Shown: positions 55,152 to 61,712 of the stretch, in pieces
Numbering within the stretch: position 1 is the first letter of the stretch
How the letters are laid out: every line of letters begins with the position of its first letter
Source: Tunturibacter empetritectus
Lineage (GTDB): Bacteria > Acidobacteriota > Terriglobia > Terriglobales > Acidobacteriaceae
Assembly (NCBI RefSeq): GCF_040358985.1
Contig: NZ_CP132932.1
Location: forward strand, 3,286,001-3,350,000
Length of the DNA: 64,000 bases
Reading direction: 5' to 3'
The notes under the pieces: model-generated
What the model was told of the DNA's origin: nothing
The model's database searches: none
The model's input: the letters and a program-made list of their open reading frames with translations, nothing else
Position numbers and translations under genes: made by a program

Positions 55152-56963
55152 CTATCTGTGTTTGCCTGCAGAGGCCTTGCGCCGGTTGGCTCCGGCGTGA
55201 GGCTTCTGTGCGGGGCGCGTGCGGACGGGCTTTTTCTTGCTGCCCTTATTTTTTACGGCCTTGCTCTTTCCGGTCTTCGATGTGGCCTTCGATGCGCTGG
55301 TGGATGGGCTGACGACAGTGATGAGTTTTGTGCCGATGGGGGAGCCTAGGCCGGTGCAGGCGTCCCAGCCGGGGCCAGCGGTAAAGCCTACGGGAGTGCC
55401 GGAGTAGTTGGTGCCGGAGGTGATGTCGTTGAAGGCGGCTTTGCCTTTGGCAGCGTAGAGGGCGGGTTGAATGAATCCTGCGGAGGTTCCGTTTTGCGCA
55501 TTGGCCAGAGCGATGAGGCCAGCCCAGAGGGGAGCGACAGCGCTGGTGCCGCCGATGGGGAGGGTCTGGCCGTCGACGCGGATGGTGTAGCCGGTGGAGG
55601 GGTCGGCGTTGCCGGCGACGTCGGGGACGCCGCGGCCGCCAGTTGATGTGGTGGGGGCGGCGACGCCTGCGTTGGCCTGCCAGGTGGGCAGAGGGAAGAA
55701 GTTGCTGACGCCGCCGCCGGTTGCGCCTTCGTTGCTGGCGAGCTCGTTCCAGACGACCTCGGAGGTGATGGTGGAGCCGGTGGCGATGAGCTTGGTGCCT
55801 CCGCAGGCGAGGACGTGGGGGCTGGAGGCGGGGAAGTCGACGTGGTTCTGGCCGTCGGTGACGGTGTCGGTGGAGCCGTTGTCTCCGGCGGCGACGGTGA
55901 TGGTGATGCCGAGGGCGGCGGCGGACTGGCAGGCGGCGTCGAGGGCGTTGAGGGATTGGGTGGTCCAGGAGGATTCGGGGCCGCCCCAGCTGATGGAGAT
56001 GACGCTGGGCTTGTTGGTGGTGTCGTGGACGGCGGTGGAGACGGCGTCGATGAAGCCCTGGTCGGTGTTGGGGGCGAAGTAGACGACGATGTTTGCGCCG
56101 GGGGCTACGGCGGCGGCGACTTCGATGTCGAGCATGACTTCGCCGTCGGCGCTGTTGACGTTGGTGGGGGTGTTCTTGCCGCCGTCGACGGAGATTGCGG
56201 TGACTTTGGGGGCCTTCTGGTTGAGGGTCTTGAAGTAGGCGGTGAGGTCAGCGGTTTTGTAGCCGCCGCCGAGTTCGATGAGGCCGATGGTTTGGCCGGC
56301 GGCAGAGGCGTTGGCGGGGAACTGGTAGAGTGCGGCGACCTGGGGTGGAGTGTAGGAGATGTTGGTGGCGGCGGCGTGGGCTACGGCGGAGTGGGGTTGG
56401 GCGAAGCCTCCGCCCTGGGCTAGCTTTGAGGCGAGGTCGCCGGTCTGGCCTGCGATGCGAAAGTGAGGCTGGGCCTGGGGGCGGTTGTCGAGTCCGAGGA
56501 CAGCTTCGACGGGGCCGACGAGTTGTGAGGGAAGGGTGATGCTGCCCTCGCGGACGCGGTAGGTTGCGCCGTCGTAGGTCGTGTGGACGAGGGTGACGCC
56601 GAAGGCCTTTTGCATGGCGGCTGAGGTGCCGGAGAGCTTGATGGTGCGGCACTCGAGGCTGAGGGGGTCGGGCACGACGGTGAGGCCGAACTCTTTGGCG
56701 AAGGCGCGGACGAGTTTGACGGCGGCGTGGTCGGCGGCGTGGCTTTGCTTGTATTGGGCGCGGGTGAGGCGCTGCTTGCCGAGGCGGCTGGCGGCTTTGA
56801 GGGGGGTCTTGCGGCGGACGATGACTGAGACGGTGATCTTACCGCTGGAGGGTGCGGGCTTTTCGGTGGCAGGCTCAGCCGTAGAGGGTCGGAAGAGCTC
56901 TCTTTCGCTGCCGGGTAGGGTGGTTCGGGGGGACGCTGCGAGGGTTTTCTTTTGGGTTGCCAT
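55152..56963 (-). CDS. S53 family serine-carboxyl peptidase (sedolisin/kumamolisin) with basic C-terminal tail
   Basis: Protein of 603 residues from ATG 56963 (GGAG 9 bases upstream). Pro-kumamolisin activation domain at about residues 35-185 (RRKTPLKAASRLGKQRLTRAQYKQSHAA ... LECRTIKLSGTSAAMQKAFGVTL). The catalytic domain has the E-x3-D pair Glu275 and Asp279 (GEVMLDIEV), the oxyanion Asp361 (AAGDNGST) and Ser474 (GGTSAVAP), so the site is complete. These are acid-active endopeptidases, usually secreted, yet no ordinary signal peptide is present here. The last about 45 residues are an unusual Lys/Arg-rich tail (SKTGKSKAVKNKGSKKKPVR). Export route unknown. Confidence 0.88.
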   Translation of the reverse strand: MATQKKTLAASPRTTLPGSERELFRPSTAEPATEKPAPSSGKITVSVIVRRKTPLKAASRLGKQRLTRAQYKQSHAADHAAVKLVRAFAKEFGLTVVPDPLSLECRTIKLSGTSAAMQKAFGVTLVHTTYDGATYRVREGSITLPSQLVGPVEAVLGLDNRPQAQPHFRIAGQTGDLASKLAQGGGFAQPHSAVAHAAATNISYTPPQVAALYQFPANASAAGQTIGLIELGGGYKTADLTAYFKTLNQKAPKVTAISVDGGKNTPTNVNSADGEVMLDIEVAAAVAPGANIVVYFAPNTDQGFIDAVSTAVHDTTNKPSVISISWGGPESSWTTQSLNALDAACQSAAALGITITVAAGDNGSTDTVTDGQNHVDFPASSPHVLACGGTKLIATGSTITSEVVWNELASNEGATGGGVSNFFPLPTWQANAGVAAPTTSTGGRGVPDVAGNADPSTGYTIRVDGQTLPIGGTSAVAPLWAGLIALANAQNGTSAGFIQPALYAAKGKAAFNDITSGTNYSGTPVGFTAGPGWDACTGLGSPIGTKLITVVSPSTSASKATSKTGKSKAVKNKGSKKKPVRTRPAQKPHAGANRRKASAGKHR

Positions 56964-57091
56964 GTTTTGATTCTCCAAATTTGGGGATGAATTTGTGAGA
57001 TGGGTCGGATTGGATGGCGAGTGGTCATCGAGATTTACGAGGACCTATAGTATGCCCGTGTTGGTTGAGAGGGAAGCTGGGTCGACTATTT

Positions 57092-57162
57092 GGTTTGGAA
57101 GGTTCGGATGGTATGGGTGGGTGGATGGTGTCGGGATCCTTCACTCCGTTCAGGATGACGGC
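57092..57162. repeat. 71-bp dispersed repeat, copy 2
   Basis: Ungapped match to 51911-51981 (64 of 71). It lies between the S53 peptidase start and the stop of the CmpX-like gene, 37 bases beyond the latter. Confidence 0.75.
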
Positions 57163-57198
57163 GAAGGGCGCACAACGGCTGCTGCTGCGACAAGGTGG

Positions 57199-57945
57199 TT
57201 AGAAGTGGCGGAGGGGTTCGGTGGTGGTGGTGGATTTGAAGTCGGGATCGTTGGGGATGGGGTCGAGGTTGGAGCGGAGGTCGGCGCTGCGTTCCAGGGA
57301 GCGGCTGACGATGTCGCGGGAGCCTAGACCGACGGCGAGGGCGAGGGTGAGGACGATGCCGCCGAAGAGGATTCCAAAGGCGAGTTCGACGACGGCGCCG
57401 CCGATCTGGAGATGGTCGAGGACCATGGCTGCGGTGAGGACCAGGACGAGCCACTTGATGCCGAGAGAGAGGAAGCGGGCGTACTGGAGTTTGGCGTTGA
57501 CGGCTCCGATGAGGACGGAGCGCTCGAGGAAGCGGGCGATGAGGGTGCCGGCGACGAGGAGGAGGACGGCTCCGATGGAGTGGGTGAGGTAGGGCAGGAC
57601 GTATAGGGAGATCTGGGATTCGCCGGGGAATGCGGCGTCGAAGGCGGAGATGCCGATGAAGCAGCCGATGGCGACGCATCCCCAGAAGACGACGCGGGCG
57701 AGCAGGGCGGTCGGGCTGTGGGCGGGGGACCAATCGGAGATGGTGGCGGAGGAGTTGCGGGCGAGGCGCTCATCGAACTTGGCGGCGGTGAGCGAGCGGC
57801 GAAGGAGCGCGGCGAGGCCCATGCCGATGGCGGTCATGATGACGAGCGCGAGGAGAAGGGCGATGAGGGCTGGGAGAAAGCTCGCCAGTTTATAGAGGAC
57901 CTGTTGGGCGGATTGACGGAGTGCCTGTTCGACTTGTTGCCACAT
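57199..57945 (-). CDS. CmpX-like / TM-helix-repeat membrane protein (MscS-related)
   Basis: Inner-membrane protein of 248 residues with about four hydrophobic segments: LASFLPALIALLLALVIMTAIGMG, LLARVVFWGCVAIGCFIGIS, LTHSIGAVLLLVAGTLIARFL and the pair SLGIKWLVLVLTAAMVLDHLQI / ELAFGILFGGIVLTLALAVGLGSRD. The conserved TM_helix repeat ends GLGSRDIVSRSLER, as in CmpX and other MscS-neighbourhood proteins, but the MscS channel beta domain is absent. AAGGAG precedes ATG 57945. Possibly an osmotic or envelope-stress component; function unproven. Confidence 0.8.
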   Translation of the reverse strand: MWQQVEQALRQSAQQVLYKLASFLPALIALLLALVIMTAIGMGLAALLRRSLTAAKFDERLARNSSATISDWSPAHSPTALLARVVFWGCVAIGCFIGISAFDAAFPGESQISLYVLPYLTHSIGAVLLLVAGTLIARFLERSVLIGAVNAKLQYARFLSLGIKWLVLVLTAAMVLDHLQIGGAVVELAFGILFGGIVLTLALAVGLGSRDIVSRSLERSADLRSNLDPIPNDPDFKSTTTTEPLRHF

Positions 57946-58020
57946 GAGAGGGTCTCCTTACGGGTGCTGGTCTTTGTTGATTGCCGCTATTTCTTAGAGC
58001 CTTTTGTTGGAATGCTTTCT

Positions 58021-59229
58021 CTATGGGTTGAAGCGGTCGGGCCAGCGCCAGCGTGATACGAGATAGGGTTTGTCGGCTTCAAAGGCTACGGCTAGATCCT
58101 GGATGTGTTTTTCGGGCGGAGTGCCTGTGCTGATGAGCGTGAGATGAGAGGCGACCCAGGCGAGATAGAGCGGGGTGAGCGCGCCGAGGAGGTGACCGCG
58201 GTTGATGGTGCGGAGGCGGTAGGCGAGGATGAAGTCATAGACGATGCGGGCCCAGAGATTGTCGGGCATGCGGAAGCTCTCGGGTTGAAGCATGGAGAGC
58301 TTCTTGAGGCCGAGGAGCGAGTTGGGCGGCAGGACGAGGGACCAGATCTCGTGGAGGTTGGTGTAGGCGAGACGGAAGGCGTCAAGCATGGACGCGGTGT
58401 CTGGCGGCTCGGCGACGTGATTGGTTTGCGGAAGGGGCTGGACGGGCTGGGTGCCGCGGGCGCGCTGCCAGAAAGAGGCTTTAGCGTCGACGTCGGAGAA
58501 GAGGGAGCCGGCGATGAGGGCGAGGAGGCTATTGAGGTCGCGATTCGCGGGTTGAGGAAAGGTACGAGGGGTGGCCTCTACTTCGGCGATGGTGAAGTTG
58601 GCGGTTGCTGCTTCGGCTAGCGGCCAGAGGAAAGAGTCGTCCTGGGAGGTGGCGGTGAAGCGTTGCGCAGTGGAGGCGAGACGGTTGGCCATGCGGAGGG
58701 AGAGGCCAAGGTCGATCGCCAGGGGGAAGCGTGGACGCGTGCCGAAGAGGGCGCGGGTGACGGGATAGAGGATAGCGGAGTTGACGAGGCCTTCACGGGG
58801 GCCGAGCTCGTAGTGGGCGACGGAGAGATCGCAGGTGAGGGCGGATTTGGCGAGGGCGCGGATGGTCTCGGGTTGGAGGGACTGGCACTCGGCGCCGAGG
58901 AGGAGGCAGGTGGTGGCGCGGTTTTCCTGCGCAAGTTTGTAGGTGTTGAGATAGTCGGCCGCGGTGAGAACCCAGGGGGTGGCGGAGACGGCGGTGGGGG
59001 TGTAGGGGATGATGCGCAGGGGGCTGCCGGAGGAGAGCTGGGGCGCGGTGTCGGGGGTGGCGACTAGGACGGTGTCGTTGGGGAAGGCGAGGGCGAGGTT
59101 CGAGAGGGTGGTTTCGAAGGCGTCCTGCGAGAGGGGAACGAGGCTGACGAGCGTGCTGCTCGTGGTGGTGGTCGCAGACGTCGCGCTGGCGTTGGAGGAG
59201 AGGTCGATATTTGTCTGCGCGGAGGCCAT
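58021..59229 (-). CDS. GT-A-like glycosyltransferase-family protein beside trehalose genes
   Basis: Protein of 402 residues without membrane segments. It has an N-terminal Rossmann-like half (TTLSNLALAFPNDTVLVATPDTAP; ATTCLLLGAECQSLQPETIRALAKSAL). The segment VNSAILYPVTRALFGTRPRFPLAIDLGLSLRMANRLA resembles the acceptor region of GT-A enzymes of the mannosylglycerate/glucosylglycerate synthase group (PLTRALYGxRIRQPIGGDFGLS), and the C-terminal helical half fits too. A clear DxD is not seen, so activity is uncertain. Divergent from the GH15 gene. By context it could take part in synthesis or recognition of a compatible-solute sugar. Confidence 0.55.
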   Translation of the reverse strand: MASAQTNIDLSSNASATSATTTTSSTLVSLVPLSQDAFETTLSNLALAFPNDTVLVATPDTAPQLSSGSPLRIIPYTPTAVSATPWVLTAADYLNTYKLAQENRATTCLLLGAECQSLQPETIRALAKSALTCDLSVAHYELGPREGLVNSAILYPVTRALFGTRPRFPLAIDLGLSLRMANRLASTAQRFTATSQDDSFLWPLAEAATANFTIAEVEATPRTFPQPANRDLNSLLALIAGSLFSDVDAKASFWQRARGTQPVQPLPQTNHVAEPPDTASMLDAFRLAYTNLHEIWSLVLPPNSLLGLKKLSMLQPESFRMPDNLWARIVYDFILAYRLRTINRGHLLGALTPLYLAWVASHLTLISTGTPPEKHIQDLAVAFEADKPYLVSRWRWPDRFNP

Positions 59230-59560
59230 CGTGCGATGTGGACTTTCTCGGTTCGGTTGGCGGTGGCTCAGGTTGCGGATAGGTGGAGGTTACTTATTGT
59301 CTAAAGAGGCGCTGCTGCCGTGAGTGTACTGCCCATTGTAAGGCTGCGCGAGGGGAGGAGCCTGCGGGGTGGAAAGTTTTTGCGATGGAGGTTGCATGAA
59401 GGCGGTTTTCATAGACTTCCTTCCATGTCCGGTCTCAATTCCTCGTTTTGCGCATCTGAGGTCTTTATAGGTTTCAGGTAGAACGCTCATTCTTTAAAGA
59501 GATGCGTTGTGTGGTGGATGTGGTTGCTGGCAGGTTGCAGACGGCAGCTGGGAGGATTTT
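59230..59560. other. Divergent intergenic region before the GH15 gene
   Basis: About 330 bases between the GT-like gene (minus) and the GH15 gene (plus). It includes a possible 40-codon minus-strand gene (59290-59412, listed separately) and the ribosome site GGAGG (59551-59555) for GH15. No other structure recognised. Confidence 0.4.
59290..59412 (-). CDS. Possible small protein, 40 residues
   Basis: ATG 59412 is preceded by GGAAGGAAGTCT, a reasonable Shine-Dalgarno. The product starts MKTAFMQPPSQKLSTPQAPP and ends YTHGSSASLDNK; it is Pro/Gln/Ser-rich, with no membrane segment or known family. It lies 60 bases upstream of the GT-like gene in the same direction and could be a leader gene for it. 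It may equally be chance. Confidence 0.3.
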   Translation of the reverse strand: MKTAFMQPPSQKLSTPQAPPLAQPYNGQYTHGSSASLDNK

Positions 59561-61516
59561 GTGGCAGAACGGAAGAAGGTGGCAGGACGGAAGAAGAGAG
59601 ACGATGTGGCGTTGCATGGGACGGTTGGCGAGACAGCGCCGCGTGGCTCGCACGATGGCCTGCTGCATGGAGCACTCCATGGATCGTTACATGGAGCTTT
59701 ACACGGAGCAAGGATTGAAGACTACAGCATGATCGGGGACTGTGAGACGGCGGCGCTGGTCTCTCGGGAGGGGTCGATTGACTGGCTGTGCTGGCCGTCG
59801 TTTCCGGCTCCGGCGTGCTTTGCTGCGCTATTGGGGACGCGGGATCACGGCTTCTGGCAGATTGCTCCGAAGGGGAAGGTGAAGGCGATCCGGCGGGAGT
59901 ATGAGGGACACACGCTGATCGTGCGGACGACGTTCGAGACGCCAGAGGGAGAGGTGTGCCTGATCGACTTTATGCCGCCGCGAGAGAAGCACTCGCATGT
60001 GGTGAGGATCGTGCAGGGAGTTCGCGGCAGGGTGAAGATGCAGATGGATCTTGCGATTCGTTTTGACTATGGAAGGACGGTGCCGTGGGTGACGAGCACG
60101 AAGGACGGACTGCGGGCGATCGCAGGGATGGACATGGTTACGCTCAGGACGAAGGCGCGGCTGCGCGGGGAGGGGATGACGACGCGGAGTGAGTTCACGG
60201 TGCGGAAGGGGGAGACGATGAGTTTTACGCTGACCAACTCTTCATCTCTTGAGAAGTTGCCGCGTGAGCTGTCGGTCGATAAGGCCCTGGCGGAGACGCA
60301 GCGGTTCTGGACGAAGTGGAGCCGGAGGAGTGCGTATAAGGGGCCGTATGCCGAGGCTGTCGAGCGCTCTCTGATTACGTTGAAGGCGATGACGTATCGG
60401 CCGTCGGGCGGGATTGTGGCGGCGGTGACGACGTCGCTGCCGGAGAGGATCGGTGGATCGCGCAACTGGGACTATCGCTTCTGCTGGCTGCGCGACACTT
60501 CGTTTACGCTGCTGATTTTAATGCAGGCGGGCTTTACGGAAGAGGCCGTGGAGTGGCGGAGGTGGTTGCTGCGAGCTATCGCCGGGGCGCCGGACCAGGT
60601 GCAGACGATCTATGGGATCTGCGGCGAGAGGCAGCTGGTGGAGTGGGTGGCGGACTGGCTGCCGGGCTACGAGAATTCGCGGCCGGTGCGAATTGGGAAC
60701 GCGGCGGTGGATCAGTTTCAGCTGGATGTGTTCGGCGAGGTGTCGGCGGCGCTGTCGAGAATTCCGCAGGCCGACGAGGAGATACGCGTCTCCGCTACTT
60801 CGGTGCAGGCGGGGCTGATCGATCATCTGTGCACGGTGTGGCCGAATCCTGATGAAGGGATATGGGAGACACGCGGCGGCGCGGAGCACTTTACGCACTC
60901 GAAGGTGATGGCGTGGGTGGCGCTGGATCGGGCGATCAAGCATCATGAGCAGTTTGATGGGAAGGGCGATGTAGAGCGATGGAAGAAGAACCGCGAGATG
61001 CTGCATCGCGAGATTTTGAGGAAGGGGTTCGATAAGAAGCTGAACAGCTTTGTGCAGTCGTATGGGTCGAAGCAGCTGGATGCGTCGTGCCTGCGGATTG
61101 GGCTGGTGGGATTTCTGCCGATGGATGATCCGCGGATTATCGGTACGGTGGGGGCGATCGAACGGCGGCTGATGAAGAATGGTTTTGTGGAGCGATACGA
61201 CACGAAGAAGACTGACGATGGACTGGCCGGAGGCGAGGGCGCGTTTCTGGCTTGCAGCTTCTGGCTGGTGACCAATCTGTGGCTGATTGGACGGAAGGAA
61301 GATGCGAAGGCGATGTTTGAACGGCTGCTTGCGCTACGTAACGATGCCGGGTTGCTGTCGGAGGAGTACGATCCTATTGGAAGACGAATGGTGGGGAACT
61401 TTCCCCAGGCTCTTTCGCATATTGCGTTGATCCATTCTGCCTTTGCGATGTCGGGTTTGTGGTCGCCCGATCAGAGTGCTGCGGCAAAACCTAAGCAGCG
61501 TCGCCGGGCTAAGTAG
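59561..61516 (+). CDS. GH15 family glucoamylase/trehalase-like hydrolase
   Basis: Protein of 651 residues from GTG 59561 (GGAGG 5 bases upstream). GH15 features: N-terminal super-sandwich IEDYSMIGDCETAALVSREGSIDWLCWPSF; (alpha/alpha)6 catalytic domain with GSRNWDYRFCWLRDTSFTLLILMQAGF; the general-acid region PDEGIWETRGGAEHFTHSKVMAWVALDRAI; and GGEGAFLACSFWLVTNLWL. Bacterial relatives hydrolyse maltooligosaccharides or trehalose; the substrate cannot be decided. Residues about 36-55 hold a repeated Leu-His-Gly stretch (LLHGALHGSLHGALHG) that is unusual for the family. Precedes treY by 196 bases in the same direction. Confidence 0.88.
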   Translation: MAERKKVAGRKKRDDVALHGTVGETAPRGSHDGLLHGALHGSLHGALHGARIEDYSMIGDCETAALVSREGSIDWLCWPSFPAPACFAALLGTRDHGFWQIAPKGKVKAIRREYEGHTLIVRTTFETPEGEVCLIDFMPPREKHSHVVRIVQGVRGRVKMQMDLAIRFDYGRTVPWVTSTKDGLRAIAGMDMVTLRTKARLRGEGMTTRSEFTVRKGETMSFTLTNSSSLEKLPRELSVDKALAETQRFWTKWSRRSAYKGPYAEAVERSLITLKAMTYRPSGGIVAAVTTSLPERIGGSRNWDYRFCWLRDTSFTLLILMQAGFTEEAVEWRRWLLRAIAGAPDQVQTIYGICGERQLVEWVADWLPGYENSRPVRIGNAAVDQFQLDVFGEVSAALSRIPQADEEIRVSATSVQAGLIDHLCTVWPNPDEGIWETRGGAEHFTHSKVMAWVALDRAIKHHEQFDGKGDVERWKKNREMLHREILRKGFDKKLNSFVQSYGSKQLDASCLRIGLVGFLPMDDPRIIGTVGAIERRLMKNGFVERYDTKKTDDGLAGGEGAFLACSFWLVTNLWLIGRKEDAKAMFERLLALRNDAGLLSEEYDPIGRRMVGNFPQALSHIALIHSAFAMSGLWSPDQSAAAKPKQRRRAK

Positions 61517-61712
61517 ATTTTGCATCGAGGACTACGACGGTTCGTCGAAGTTGAGAGGACCGCTCGAAAGTTTCCGGGATTGTGTTGTCGACTGTTGGAA
61601 TGCAACCAACGAGTGCATATGAGGCTCTAACAAATGACCTGGATCTTTTTGTGCGGGATACCCGTGTGAGTTTCACTGCCTTGTTTCCTGAACGCTAACT
61701 TTCGATTGGTTG

